From a bacterium (GTDB lineage Bacteria; Bacillota_I; Bacilli_A; RF39; UBA660): a stretch of 53,779 bases of DNA. Shown here in pieces: positions 26,658 through 36,049 of this stretch (positions are counted from its first letter, which is position 1; each line of letters opens with the position of its first letter). The notes beneath the pieces were generated by a model, which saw only the letters and a list, made by a program, of their open reading frames with translations, ran no database searches and was not told the DNA's origin. The translations under genes and the position numbers were made by a program. The DNA lies in assembly GCA_029100545.1 (NCBI GenBank), contig JAQXPH010000008.1, positions 1-53,779 of the forward strand. Reading direction: 5' to 3'.

Positions 26658-27258
26658 AATCTTTAGCCTCCTTAATTAACTTAATTACTTCTTTTTCTAA
26701 TAGTTTAGTTTCATTTATAAAATCATCAGTTTTTATATATATTGGTTTTCCAATTATAACTTTTGTATGATAATTAAAAATTTTTGGTTTTCCTACAATA
26801 GCAAATGGAACAATTGGTTTACAAGCTTTATAAGCGATTGATACAGCACCATACTTAAAAAGTAATATATACTCATCTGTTTTATTAATCGTTCCTTCAG
26901 GAAATATACATACAATATTATCATTTTTTAATTTTTTTATTGCTTCTGCTTTTGCTTCCGGATTCTTGTTTTTTCTGTCCACTGGAATAAGGCCCAAAAA
27001 TCTAAAAAATTTGTTTAAAAAAATTCCCTTAAATAATTCTTTTTTAGCCATAAAATGAACACATCTAAAAGTTGAATATCCTACTTCAAAAGCATCAAAA
27101 TAGCTTACATGAGTTCCAGCATATAAAAATCCTTCTTTTGGAATATTTTCTTTATGAATTATAGTAGGTTTCATAAATATAGTTATAAATAATCGTAAAA
27201 TTGAACTTACAATGTGATAACCAATATTAATTGTGTTTTTCGTTTTCTTCTTTTTCAA
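26641..27258 (-). CDS. PlsC-type acyltransferase
   Basis: About 205 aa. AGTHVSYFDAF (HxxxxD), GLIPVDRKN, CIFPEGTIN and FKYGAVSIAYKACKPIVPFAI are the motif set. The start is uncertain: upstream the frame runs 32 codons into the acyl-CoA-ligase gene without a clear ribosome site, so I place it at a TTG (27258) giving about 32 nt overlap. An ATT or other TTG nearby is also possible. It is part of the same operon as the acyl-CoA ligase and the E2-like gene. Confidence 0.75.
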   Translation of the reverse strand: MKKKKTKNTINIGYHIVSSILRLFITIFMKPTIIHKENIPKEGFLYAGTHVSYFDAFEVGYSTFRCVHFMAKKELFKGIFLNKFFRFLGLIPVDRKNKNPEAKAEAIKKLKNDNIVCIFPEGTINKTDEYILLFKYGAVSIAYKACKPIVPFAIVGKPKIFNYHTKVIIGKPIYIKTDDFINETKLLEKEVIKLIKEAKDYEREM

Positions 27259-28954
27259 GTTCTTTAAATGCAACCTTTCCAATAAGTGTTTTCGGAAGTT
27301 TATCCCTAAATTCATATTCATAAGGAAGAGCATATTTAGCAACATGTTTAGCAAGTAACTCTCGAATTTCTTTTTCTATTTTATTTTTTTCTGTATAACC
27401 ATCTTTTAGTACAATAAAGGCTTTTGCAACTTGACCTTTATATGGATGTGGAATTCCAATTACAGTTGAAGTCAACACTGCTTCGTGCATATTTATAACT
27501 GATTCTAGATATGTAGGATAAATATTATAACCGCTTGAAACAATTATTCTTTTAATTCTTTGTGAAAAATATATCAGCCCATCCTCTCCTAAATGACCAG
27601 CATCACCAGTATGAAGCCATAATTTTCCGTCATCATGGTATCTTAAAACTTGCACTGTTTCTGCATCATCATTAACATAACCCATCATTACAAGAGGACC
27701 ACTAATACATATTTCACCATCTACTCCAACAGGTGCTGTTTCATGTGTTTCTGGGATAACAATTTTAAAATACATATCTGGAAATGGCATACCAATTATA
27801 TTATCTTCGAAAACATTAGTAGGAGTTAAACAACAAGCTCCAGTTGATTCAGTAAGACCATAGCCTACTCTAATTTTTGCACTTGAACCATGCTCTTTCA
27901 AGAAAACATTTACTTTATCTCTAAGAGTTGAATTTAATGCATCACCACCGCAAATAACGGACTTAACACATTCTAAATCATTTGGTCCAATATTACTTTC
28001 AAGTAGTGCTTCATAAAGTGTTGGTACTCCGGCAATAAATGTTGGTTGATTTTTTCTTATAATATCACCAAATTTTTTAAAACTAAAAGATGGAATTAAA
28101 ATTGTTCCCATACCAACAGAAAGAGGAGTATGAATACAAACGCCAAGCCCAAAGCCATGAAAAATTGGTAAAATTGATAAAACAGTTGTTCCAGGAACAG
28201 CTTCTTTAATAACCGTTGTACAGTCAAGTGCAAGAGCATTAAAGTTTAAATTTGATAAAAGTATTCCTTTAGGATTTCCAGTGGTACCTCCACTATATAA
28301 AATAACTGCTGGATCATATGCTTTACGATGTTCTTGGTATTCACCTTGATAATTTTTAGAACCATTTATAAATTCTTCCCATAAAACAATATTTGAATCG
28401 TTTTTAGGAATTTTTATTTTTCTACCTGTAAATAGCCAATATATTCCAGCAAGAGGAAGACTCATCTCTTCAGATGCTTTGGCAACAATTATTTTTTTTA
28501 AATTAGTCTTATCTTTTAATTTCATTATTTTTTCAAATACTACATCAATAACTAAAATATATTTACTATCAACAGAATTAATGTAAAACTCTAATTCTTT
28601 TTCAGAAGATAAAGGATGAACCATATTACAAATTGCACCAATCATATTAACCGCATAAACCATCGTAATTCCTTCAGGAGTGTTTGGCATACATATTGTT
28701 ACTTTATCATTTTCTTTAACTCCATAATTTTTTAACGCTTTGGCAGTTCTTTTAATTCTTTGCACAAATTCTTTATAAGTAACTTTACTTCCATAATAAA
28801 TATAAGCTACATTATTTGGATATTTTTGAGCAGATTCTATAATCATATCAACCATTGAATAATCAGGATATTTTAAATTTGCAGGAATATCATCATAATA
28901 TTTAAGCCAAGGGCGCATTTGCCTATCTAATTTCAACATTTTCGATTTTCTCAT
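27227..28954 (-). CDS. AMP-dependent acyl-CoA/fatty-acid ligase
   Basis: 575 aa from the ATG at 28954 with GGAGG 9 nt upstream. ANL-superfamily motifs in order: YSGGTTGNPKGI (P-loop), GYGLTESTGACC (A5), HTGDAGHLGEDG (A7), and ISSGYNI-like IVSSGYNIYP followed by a C-terminal AKHVAKYALPYEYEF and LPKTLIGKVAFKEL with the A10 Lys. It activates a carboxylic acid, most likely a fatty acid, with ATP. It sits between an E2-like acyltransferase and two PlsC genes. Confidence 0.88.
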   Translation of the reverse strand: MRKSKMLKLDRQMRPWLKYYDDIPANLKYPDYSMVDMIIESAQKYPNNVAYIYYGSKVTYKEFVQRIKRTAKALKNYGVKENDKVTICMPNTPEGITMVYAVNMIGAICNMVHPLSSEKELEFYINSVDSKYILVIDVVFEKIMKLKDKTNLKKIIVAKASEEMSLPLAGIYWLFTGRKIKIPKNDSNIVLWEEFINGSKNYQGEYQEHRKAYDPAVILYSGGTTGNPKGILLSNLNFNALALDCTTVIKEAVPGTTVLSILPIFHGFGLGVCIHTPLSVGMGTILIPSFSFKKFGDIIRKNQPTFIAGVPTLYEALLESNIGPNDLECVKSVICGGDALNSTLRDKVNVFLKEHGSSAKIRVGYGLTESTGACCLTPTNVFEDNIIGMPFPDMYFKIVIPETHETAPVGVDGEICISGPLVMMGYVNDDAETVQVLRYHDDGKLWLHTGDAGHLGEDGLIYFSQRIKRIIVSSGYNIYPTYLESVINMHEAVLTSTVIGIPHPYKGQVAKAFIVLKDGYTEKNKIEKEIRELLAKHVAKYALPYEYEFRDKLPKTLIGKVAFKELEKEENEKHN

Positions 28955-29801
28955 CAATTCTATCCTCCAGCATCTTTGGATTGTCTAAAAAACTTTCCAA
29001 TAATTTAATTGATTTAGCAAAATAATAACCATCCGCAATTCTTTCATCAATATTTATACCAAAATCACATATTTTTCTAATTACTTTTTTACCTTCAATA
29101 ATACATAGTTCATCTTTTATCTCTCCCATAGTAGCAAGTGATGAACAAGCACCAAAATCATTAATGTTATGATAAACTGCACCACATTTAATTGAACCTA
29201 AATTAGATACAATAATACTACTATAATATAAATTATCTTTTATCAAACTTTTAGGCAAAAATCCTTTTTTATCACACCATTTGAATAATCCAATAATAGG
29301 AACTCTAACAATATTAGGTAATTTTCCTAATACTTGAATTGCTTTATTTGCACCTTCATCTTTATTATTTCCACTTCTTATTTTTATTATTTTTTCTCTA
29401 ATTTTATTTGATATTGAAATAATGTTATCATTTGGACTAATTGGAACCAGTATCATTACTTCTTCACTTTTATCATTAAAATCAAGTTTTGCTACAAAAG
29501 ATATAATAATATCATTGTGTTCGTAAACATGTCTATTGGAAACAAACCAATTTAATTTTTTTCGATTATAAATTAATTTACCAATAGCGGTAACAAATGC
29601 ATGAAAATAAGTTAGTTCAATGCCTTTATCTTTTTTTTCTTCAATATAATTTACTAAATTAGTAACATCAATTTTTTGATTAATGTAAACATCACTATCA
29701 CATCTTCTAGGTTTTAAATCAATACTTATTTGGGAAAGCTTTGATATATTTTTAATTCTCTTTGCATAACTTCTATCTTGAAATAATCTTTTTTTATCCA
29801 T
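28923..29801 (-). CDS. 2-oxoacid dehydrogenase E2-like acyltransferase, no lipoyl domain
   Basis: About 292 aa, catalytic-domain size only. The fold signature includes YFHAFVTAIGKLIYNR, SSIIVSNLGSI and the C-terminal FGINIDERIADGYYFAKSI. In genuine E2 and chloramphenicol acetyltransferases this last motif is DHRxxDG; here the His is Glu, so a standard acetyl transfer is unlikely. The gene heads an operon with a fatty-acid ligase and two PlsC proteins, so it may handle acyl groups by a different mechanism. Start ATG 29801; a TTG three codons earlier is possible. Confidence 0.75.
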   Translation of the reverse strand: MDKKRLFQDRSYAKRIKNISKLSQISIDLKPRRCDSDVYINQKIDVTNLVNYIEEKKDKGIELTYFHAFVTAIGKLIYNRKKLNWFVSNRHVYEHNDIIISFVAKLDFNDKSEEVMILVPISPNDNIISISNKIREKIIKIRSGNNKDEGANKAIQVLGKLPNIVRVPIIGLFKWCDKKGFLPKSLIKDNLYYSSIIVSNLGSIKCGAVYHNINDFGACSSLATMGEIKDELCIIEGKKVIRKICDFGINIDERIADGYYFAKSIKLLESFLDNPKMLEDRIDEKIENVEIR

Positions 29802-29884
29802 ATTAATCAACTACTTTCCTATACAAATTATATTAGCACAAATTTATTTTTTTCACAATAAATAAGAGAAATTAATTTTTATCC

Positions 29885-29912
29885 TTGAAATAGCATAAAA
29901 ATATGATATAAT
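29885..29912 (+). promoter_or_regulatory. promoter of tRNA-Gly
   Basis: TTGAAA (29885-29890) and TATAAT (29907-29912), spacing 16 bp, 14 nt before the tRNA. Confidence 0.75.
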
Positions 29913-29926
29913 ATTACTTGTAACAC

Positions 29927-30000
29927 GCAGATTTAGTTTAATGGTAGAACTTTAGCCTTCCAAGCTAATAATGGGAGTTCGATTCTCCTAATCTGCTCCA
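29927..30000 (+). tRNA. trnG: tRNA-Gly(TCC)
   Basis: The 7-bp acceptor stem GCAGATT/AATCTGC, D-arm TTTAGTTTAATGGTAGAA, anticodon stem TTAGC/GCTAA with loop CTTCCAA (anticodon TCC), and T-arm GGGAGTTCGATTCTCC give a complete cloverleaf. CCA is encoded (29998-30000). It stands alone, with its own promoter and terminator. Confidence 0.97.
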
Positions 30001-30011
30001 TAAAAAAAATA

Positions 30012-30035
30012 AACTCGAACTTTTCGAGTTTTTTT
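30012..30035 (+). terminator. Rho-independent terminator of tRNA-Gly
   Basis: AACTCGAA-CTT-TTCGAGTT followed by five or more T directly behind the tRNA gene. From here to the next gene (30210) I see no further feature. Confidence 0.85.
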
Positions 30036-30209
30036 ATGCACCTAAATAAGAAAGTACATAATATAAACTCCCCATCTTTAAGAAAAAGCGCTATACTACA
30101 TTAAAATAGGTAGTAATTTTTAAATAAATTTAAAAATTTTTGTTGATTGGCCAGTGTTATAATGAAATAAATATTTTATATGATATAATAAAAATAGTTA
30201 GGTGATTTT

Positions 30210-30938
30210 GTGAAAAAATATAATTATGAAAATTTAAATAGTGATGATCATGTATTTCATATGTGGGAACCATTAAATTTTGAAATAAAATATAATTATA
30301 AGTTTATTAACAATAATTTAGTATATAGAATATTTTCCAAAATAATATTAATTATTGTATATTTTATAGTTTGTATAATTAATAAAATTCTATTTGGTTA
30401 TAAAATAAAAAATAAAGAAAAATTAATTGTTAATGAAGGAGGAATTTCAGTTAGTAATCATATTCATCCAATGGATTGTACAATGATTGGAATTATTTAT
30501 TTTCCAAATAATGTTTACTATCCAACAATTGAAAGAAATTTTAAAATTCCTGTTATTAGACACTTAATTAGAATTTTAGGAGCAATTCCTATTCCTTCAA
30601 AAAATGAATTAAAACCTGCATTTTATAAAGAAATAAATAAATCATTAGAAAATAATAATCATATTCATATGTACCCTGAAGGTTCTATGTGGCCCTATTA
30701 TGAAAAGATAAGAGATTTTAAATATGGAGCATTTAAAATGGCTGTTAATGCTAATAAACCGATTCAACCAATAAAATTTGTTTTTAAAAACCCTAAAGGT
30801 ATATATAAATTATATAAAAAAAATAAATGTATTGAATCAATAATTTTAGATCCAATATATCCCAATAATGAATTAGATTATTATGAAAGAATTGAAGATC
30901 TAAGAAATAAAACTTATGAAAGTATAATAGGTGGTTAA
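30210..30938 (+). CDS. PlsC-type acyltransferase
   Basis: 242 aa with GTG start (AGGTGATTTT upstream). After a hydrophobic helix (about 40-58) come VSNHIHPMDCTMIG (HxxxxD), AIPIPSKNE, HMYPEGSMW and FKYGAFKMAVNANKPIQPIKF. PlsC superfamily; EGSMWP replaces the usual EGTRS. It immediately precedes a glycolipid synthase (stop codon next to its ATG), suggesting the two act in one membrane-lipid pathway. Confidence 0.85.
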   Translation: MKKYNYENLNSDDHVFHMWEPLNFEIKYNYKFINNNLVYRIFSKIILIIVYFIVCIINKILFGYKIKNKEKLIVNEGGISVSNHIHPMDCTMIGIIYFPNNVYYPTIERNFKIPVIRHLIRILGAIPIPSKNELKPAFYKEINKSLENNNHIHMYPEGSMWPYYEKIRDFKYGAFKMAVNANKPIQPIKFVFKNPKGIYKLYKKNKCIESIILDPIYPNNELDYYERIEDLRNKTYESIIGG

Positions 30939-32036
30939 ATGAAAGTATTAATTTTATCATGTTCAACAGGAGGTGGACATAACTCTTGTGCAAAATATAT
31001 TAAACAAGAACTTGAAGATAATAAAATTAGTGTTGATTTTTATGACTTTTTTGATATAGTAAAAGAAAATGCTAAAGAATTATCATCCAAAATGTATTTA
31101 ATGTCCTTAGGTAAAAATGGTAATTTATTTAAAAACATTTATAAACTTGGTGAATTATATAGCAAAACAAAAATTAAAAGCCCAGTTTATTTGGTAAATA
31201 AATTATATAAAACAAAATTATATGATTTCATTAATAAAAATAAATATGATTTAGTAATTACTACACATTTATTTCCTTCGTTAACATTAACAGCGATTAA
31301 TAAAAGTGAAAATTATACTCATATTAATTTTTTATTTGTTGCCACAGATTATGAACCTTGTCCTTTTATTGAAGAAGCAAAACCTAATTATTTTATTATG
31401 CAAAAAGGAATTGAAAATAAATTCTATAAAAAAGGTATTAAAAAAGAAGCATTATTAAATTTTGGTATACCAGTTTCAACTAAATTTATTGATTCAGCAA
31501 AAAGTATAAAAAAAGATTTAAATATTTTGAACGAAAAGGTTATTTTAATTATGCTTGGAAGTATGGGGTTTGGTAATGTAAATGAAATAATTAATGATTT
31601 ACTAAAAAAAGATAATATAAAAATAATTATAGTTTGTGGTTCAAATGAAAACTTATTTAATAGTTTAAATACAATTAAAAATGATAAATTAATTGTTTTA
31701 GGATTTGTAAATAATATTAATGATTTAATTTATTCATCAGATATAATTTTATCTAAACCAGGAGGATTATCTTCAACTGAAATAGCTGTATTTAGAAAAC
31801 CGTTAGTTCATATTTTCCCTATTCCTGGTATAGAAACATATAATAGTGAATTTTTTTATAATAAAAAAATGAGTCTAAAAGCAGATAAAAATGAAGATAT
31901 TATAGAGAATATTAATACTTTATTAGACAATGAAGATATACAAAAAGAGTTAATTAATAACCAAAAAAAATTTATAAATTGCAATGCAGCAAAAAATTTA
32001 GTAAATTTTATAAAAAAGAATTACAAAGAAAAATAG
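30939..32036 (+). CDS. diacylglycerol glucosyltransferase-like (GT28, MGDG synthase family)
   Basis: 365 aa. The N-terminal CSTGGGHNSCAKYIK, the VATDYEPCPFIEEAKPNYF segment and the C-terminal donor site SKPGGLSSTEIAVFRKPLV are typical of the YpfP/UgtP and MGD1 family that builds mono- and diglucosyl-diacylglycerol. No signal peptide; peripheral on the membrane. It starts right after the PlsC stop (TAA then ATG). It would use diacylglycerol made through the acyltransferases nearby; product is inference. Confidence 0.85.
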   Translation: MKVLILSCSTGGGHNSCAKYIKQELEDNKISVDFYDFFDIVKENAKELSSKMYLMSLGKNGNLFKNIYKLGELYSKTKIKSPVYLVNKLYKTKLYDFINKNKYDLVITTHLFPSLTLTAINKSENYTHINFLFVATDYEPCPFIEEAKPNYFIMQKGIENKFYKKGIKKEALLNFGIPVSTKFIDSAKSIKKDLNILNEKVILIMLGSMGFGNVNEIINDLLKKDNIKIIIVCGSNENLFNSLNTIKNDKLIVLGFVNNINDLIYSSDIILSKPGGLSSTEIAVFRKPLVHIFPIPGIETYNSEFFYNKKMSLKADKNEDIIENINTLLDNEDIQKELINNQKKFINCNAAKNLVNFIKKNYKEK

Positions 32037-32038
32037 TA

Positions 32039-32611
32039 TTATAATTTTACAATTTTCTTTACTATATAACTAATTAAATAAGAAGTTATAAGAATAATTG
32101 AAATTTTTATTAAAATTATTGGATTATGTAAACTTTCTATTAAACCAGTTCCAATAAATCCCCAGAAATAAACCATAAAAATTTTACCAATTAAAATGCT
32201 TATTAAAAATTTCTTAAAGTCCATTTTAGAAATACCTGCAGCTATATTAATCAAAAAAGCAGGTGTAAATGGAAGAGCAACAATAAGTGTTAATACTTCA
32301 ATTCTTATATTATTAATATTTTTTATTACTTTATTTAAAATTTCTGTATTTTTTTTATTTTTAAAGTGATTAAATTTTACATTTTTCCTAGATATAAAAT
32401 AAGAAATTATGCAACCAATACAAGTAAAAATCCATGATATTAAAAACCCAATAAGTTTTCCAAAAAATAGAAAGTTAATTGTAATAAATAAACATAATGG
32501 AAGGAGAGGAACTATTGACTCTATAATAATTAATAAACAAGAAATAATTGGAGCATATACTCCGATTGATAGCAAAAAATTTTGAACTATATCTACTAAT
32601 TTATTAATCAT
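32039..32611 (-). CDS. DedA/VTT-family membrane protein
   Basis: 190 aa, five to six hydrophobic helices. The central IVALPFTPAFLINIAAGIS and the KIFMVYFWGFIGTGL block are the SNARE-associated/VTT motif (proline and glycine positions of DedA/TVP38). Such proteins are linked to lipid scrambling, including recycling of undecaprenyl phosphate in bacteria. It ends 3 nt from the convergent glycosyltransferase. Upstream is a small rhodanese. Confidence 0.8.
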   Translation of the reverse strand: MINKLVDIVQNFLLSIGVYAPIISCLLIIIESIVPLLPLCLFITINFLFFGKLIGFLISWIFTCIGCIISYFISRKNVKFNHFKNKKNTEILNKVIKNINNIRIEVLTLIVALPFTPAFLINIAAGISKMDFKKFLISILIGKIFMVYFWGFIGTGLIESLHNPIILIKISIILITSYLISYIVKKIVKL

Positions 32612-32641
32612 TATAACTCCTACATATTAAATTATACCAAT

Positions 32642-32899
32642 TTAAAAATTTTTTACAAGAATAACATTATAACCATAAAATGAGAGAATTTGAACTACTT
32701 TTTTACTTAAATTTCCTCTCTTACACATTATATAATATGGTCTATTTTTATCCAAATATAACTTATGATTTAAAATTAACTTATCAGCATAAATATTAAT
32801 ACTTCTTGGATCATGTTTTTCTTTATAATCTAATGGATGCTGTACATCAATAAGTGGTCCGAGAGATATATCATAATCTTTATATTCAATTACCTTCAT
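32642..32899 (-). CDS. small rhodanese-domain protein
   Basis: 85 aa. LIDVQHPLDYKEKHDPRSIN gives the D-R/H-x-E-start of the rhodanese domain and the loop MCKRGNLSKKVV (Cys in CxxGxxS) is the active site; GYNVILV closes the domain. Single compact domain, soluble. Likely a sulfur/persulfide carrier. It lies downstream of virD4 and upstream of the DedA-like gene; co-transcription unclear. Confidence 0.8.
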   Translation of the reverse strand: MKVIEYKDYDISLGPLIDVQHPLDYKEKHDPRSINIYADKLILNHKLYLDKNRPYYIMCKRGNLSKKVVQILSFYGYNVILVKNF

Positions 32900-32954
32900 A
32901 AAAAAACCTCATAATAATATATGAGATTTTAAAATATTTTTATATTAATATTGC

Positions 32955-35138
32955 CTATTCATCAAAAAAGTCATCAAAGTATTCATCATCCTGTGAAATA
33001 CCATCATTAATAATTTTACTATCTTTATCAATATTTAATTTAGTATTAATTGCTTCATCTACTTTAATTTCTTGAGTTAAATCATTAGGATCATCCGTTT
33101 TTTCATTAGATTGTTTTTCTTCAAGATTTTTGATTATTTCGTCTATATCTATGTTAGATTCTTTTTCTTTAATAGGTGTAATAATAGGAATATTATCCTC
33201 ATTTTTAGATTTTTCTTTCTTTTCTTCTTCATCAAGTGCTTGAAGTTTTTTTTCTATTTCTTTAACCATATCATCAATATCTTTTGAAGTAATCTCATTA
33301 TTCATTTTTGGCATTGGATTAGGTCTTTCTTGATTAATAAATGGATTTGAATGCATAAATGGATTAAATCCACTACCCATAAATGGAGAATCCAATCCCA
33401 TCATATTTGGATTATTCATAGCATCTTCTTTTTTCTTATCAGATACATATTTTTTTATATCAAATAATTCAATCTGTCTTTTTTCTCTAGTTGGTAGTAT
33501 AGCATCGTGACGTTCAATACCCCAATCAATTTTAAAATCCGGAGCTAAGTCTGTTTTAAATGGATTTTTTCGCCATCTTATTATAATTGCTTGAAATAAT
33601 TTTAATTTTTGTAAATCTGATACAGTAACAAGAGGAGTAGATGCAGTTTTATCTTTTTCATTAGATTTAACTTCACCACACATTTTACTAATTTCTTCAA
33701 GGGCTTTAAGTTCAGTTGATATTAGATAAATTAAATTACCACAATTTCCTTTAATAACTTGAGCTACTTCTTCGCCATAAACATCATTAAGTTGAGCAAA
33801 ATTTTGAATAATAAATGTAAAACGAATTGCTCTACTTCGTGCGGCAGTTACCATCGAATCAACATCTTTAAGTGGTGGCATATTTGCAAATTCATCTAAT
33901 ATAAAATTAGTTCTATATTGAAGTTTTCCACCATTAGCTTGAGCACAATCAATTAATGTTTCATAACATTGCTTAATAAAAATTGTCATTAATCCATGAT
34001 ATGTTTTTTTCTCATCATGAATAATCATAAAAACAGCTGTTTTTTTATTTCCAATATCTCTCATATCAAAATCAGAATATGAAAGCATTTCACTTAAATT
34101 TTCTTTTGTAGAAAATAATCTAATTTTTTGTCTAAATGTAGACAATATACCACCTTTAGTATCACTAGGTGCATTAATTGTATTTGATGCAAAAATATAA
34201 GCAGTAGTTGCTTCACCTTTTAAATTAAAGTATTCTTGAATATAAGTTTTTGTTCCTCGTCTTTCTTCACCAACTGTTGACATAAAGTTAATACTATTTA
34301 AATTAACTTCTTTTTCACTAGCATCCATAAATAATCCCATAGCAAGTCCAGAAAAATAGTCAGCAGCACTTTTTTGCCAAAATGCTGAATCTCCACCTTC
34401 AGATTTATCATATAAAATATTTAATGATACATCTTCAAGAAGTTCAGTTGCTTTATCAGCATTCCCTTGTTTATAATACATATATGGTAAAGCGAGTGGA
34501 TTCCAAGAATTACCTTTTTCAGGATCACGGAAATTAAGAATAACAATATTATATCCTTGTTTTTTTAAATAATCACCACAATATTGATAGATCTCTCCTT
34601 TGGGATCTGTAATTACCATACTTTCACCCTTCTTTGAAAGTAAATTTACAAGTGGCTTAACAACGCATTCTGTTTTACCTGAACCAGTAGAACCAATTAC
34701 TAGATTATGATATTCTCCATTATCAACCCACATTTCTTTACCATTATTAACAAGGGCAATTCCTGCAGCTTCAATAGTATTATCAGTTGTTTTAACTTTA
34801 ACAATATTTTTATCATTTTTTATGTCTTTATCACTAGCCCATTTTGAATATCCATCACTACTTTTTTCAGTAAAAAATAACCCCCAGCCATTTCCTTTTT
34901 CTTTACTAAATATTTTAGAGGAAACACTTACAAAAATTAAAATTAGTGTGGCAATAAAAAGACCAATAGTAAATCCTATATATTCAGAACTAAAAGCTTT
35001 AAAAGGTAAAAGTCCATAAAACTTTCCTTCTTGGGAAAAAGATGAAAAATTAAGCACTGCTATTGCACAAAAATATAATAATAGCACACAATAAATACAA
35101 AATAATATAAAATTTTTTTTAGTTACTTTAAATTTCAT
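32955..35138 (-). CDS. virD4: VirD4/TraG type IV coupling ATPase
   Basis: 727 aa. Two N-terminal TM helices (about 12-32 and 50-70), Walker A GSTGSGKTE (about residue 150), MVITDPKGEIY, WNPLALPY, and Walker B with FILDEFANMPPLKD (about 410), then RSRAIRFTFIIQNFAQLN. The last 170 residues are an acidic Lys/Asp/Glu/Asn-rich tail, longer than in typical VirD4. It would recognise the substrate and hand it to the secretion channel. Strong ribosome site AGGAGGAAA. Last T4SS gene in the minus-strand block. Confidence 0.9.
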   Translation of the reverse strand: MKFKVTKKNFILFCIYCVLLLYFCAIAVLNFSSFSQEGKFYGLLPFKAFSSEYIGFTIGLFIATLILIFVSVSSKIFSKEKGNGWGLFFTEKSSDGYSKWASDKDIKNDKNIVKVKTTDNTIEAAGIALVNNGKEMWVDNGEYHNLVIGSTGSGKTECVVKPLVNLLSKKGESMVITDPKGEIYQYCGDYLKKQGYNIVILNFRDPEKGNSWNPLALPYMYYKQGNADKATELLEDVSLNILYDKSEGGDSAFWQKSAADYFSGLAMGLFMDASEKEVNLNSINFMSTVGEERRGTKTYIQEYFNLKGEATTAYIFASNTINAPSDTKGGILSTFRQKIRLFSTKENLSEMLSYSDFDMRDIGNKKTAVFMIIHDEKKTYHGLMTIFIKQCYETLIDCAQANGGKLQYRTNFILDEFANMPPLKDVDSMVTAARSRAIRFTFIIQNFAQLNDVYGEEVAQVIKGNCGNLIYLISTELKALEEISKMCGEVKSNEKDKTASTPLVTVSDLQKLKLFQAIIIRWRKNPFKTDLAPDFKIDWGIERHDAILPTREKRQIELFDIKKYVSDKKKEDAMNNPNMMGLDSPFMGSGFNPFMHSNPFINQERPNPMPKMNNEITSKDIDDMVKEIEKKLQALDEEEKKEKSKNEDNIPIITPIKEKESNIDIDEIIKNLEEKQSNEKTDDPNDLTQEIKVDEAINTKLNIDKDSKIINDGISQDDEYFDDFFDE

Positions 35139-35185
35139 TTTTCCTCCTTTTTAATTATTTTATTATACTACACAAATAACAATTT

Positions 35186-36049
35186 TTAAACTAATTTAAT
35201 AAATTTATCATCACTAAGTTGATACATATTACTTTGAAGTATTTTTCCTTCATAAGACATTTTTCCAAATATAAGTGTTAACTTATTATCTATTGTTATA
35301 ATATTTTTTAAAAAGTATGTAGGATAGTCCTTTTTAGAACTATTACCAACAGAATTTTTTAATATAATTTCAATATTACCAGCATTATTATAATATATAA
35401 GATTATAAAATAGTTCTGTATCAGCATTATATAAGTTAGTAGCAATTACAATATATTTATTTTCAGTTATATAATATATCAAATTATTATGTATATTTTC
35501 AATAACATTATAATTTGAATTATTTAATACTTTTTTTACTTCACTTAATATATTATTTGTAAAAACACCTTCCCTATAATTAACAGGTTTAATATTAAGT
35601 TCTTTTGAAAATGCAATAAATTTTCCATCATATGATACATATTCTTTATTATCATCAAGTAAAGACCAATTTCTTCCAAAATAAATATAATAATTGCCAA
35701 AATAATTATTATTAACATAAACATCCATTTTTTTATTATTTATTGTATCAATATCAGTACTTTGCCATAATTTATTATTTTTTGAATATCTAAATAAAGT
35801 AAATTCATCTGTAGTTAAATAATAATAAATATTTGTTTTATTTATAGAAGTATTATTAGAAGTATTGTTATAAATATTTGAATTATTATTTGATAAATTA
35901 TTATTTATATTATTGCTTGTATTATTTACATAAATATTGTTATCATTATTATTCCTAATAAAATATATATATACTAATACACAAATAAAGAAAAGTAAAA
36001 AAATTGTTATTATAATTATATAATTTTTATTTAATCTTTTCAAAATCAA
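35186..36049 (-). CDS. Asn-rich membrane-anchored protein in T4SS locus
   Basis: 287 aa with one N-terminal TM helix (YIIIITIFLLFFICVLVYIY), an Asn/Ser-rich linker (about 35-70, NNIYVNNTSNNINNNLSN and repeats), and a C-terminal extracytoplasmic domain with YFGRNWSLLDD. No known family was recognised. Its ATG overlaps the stop of the wall-hydrolase gene by 4 nt (ATGA), so it is translationally coupled to it. Perhaps an accessory surface component of the channel. Confidence 0.6.
   Translation of the reverse strand: MILKRLNKNYIIIITIFLLFFICVLVYIYFIRNNNDNNIYVNNTSNNINNNLSNNNSNIYNNTSNNTSINKTNIYYYLTTDEFTLFRYSKNNKLWQSTDIDTINNKKMDVYVNNNYFGNYYIYFGRNWSLLDDNKEYVSYDGKFIAFSKELNIKPVNYREGVFTNNILSEVKKVLNNSNYNVIENIHNNLIYYITENKYIVIATNLYNADTELFYNLIYYNNAGNIEIILKNSVGNSSKKDYPTYFLKNIITIDNKLTLIFGKMSYEGKILQSNMYQLSDDKFIKLV

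Noticed and set aside
26641-27354. Full 237-aa frame of the second PlsC
   Set aside because: The first 32 codons lie inside the upstream acyl-CoA ligase gene, lack a ribosome site and have a low-complexity sequence; a start near 27258 is more likely.
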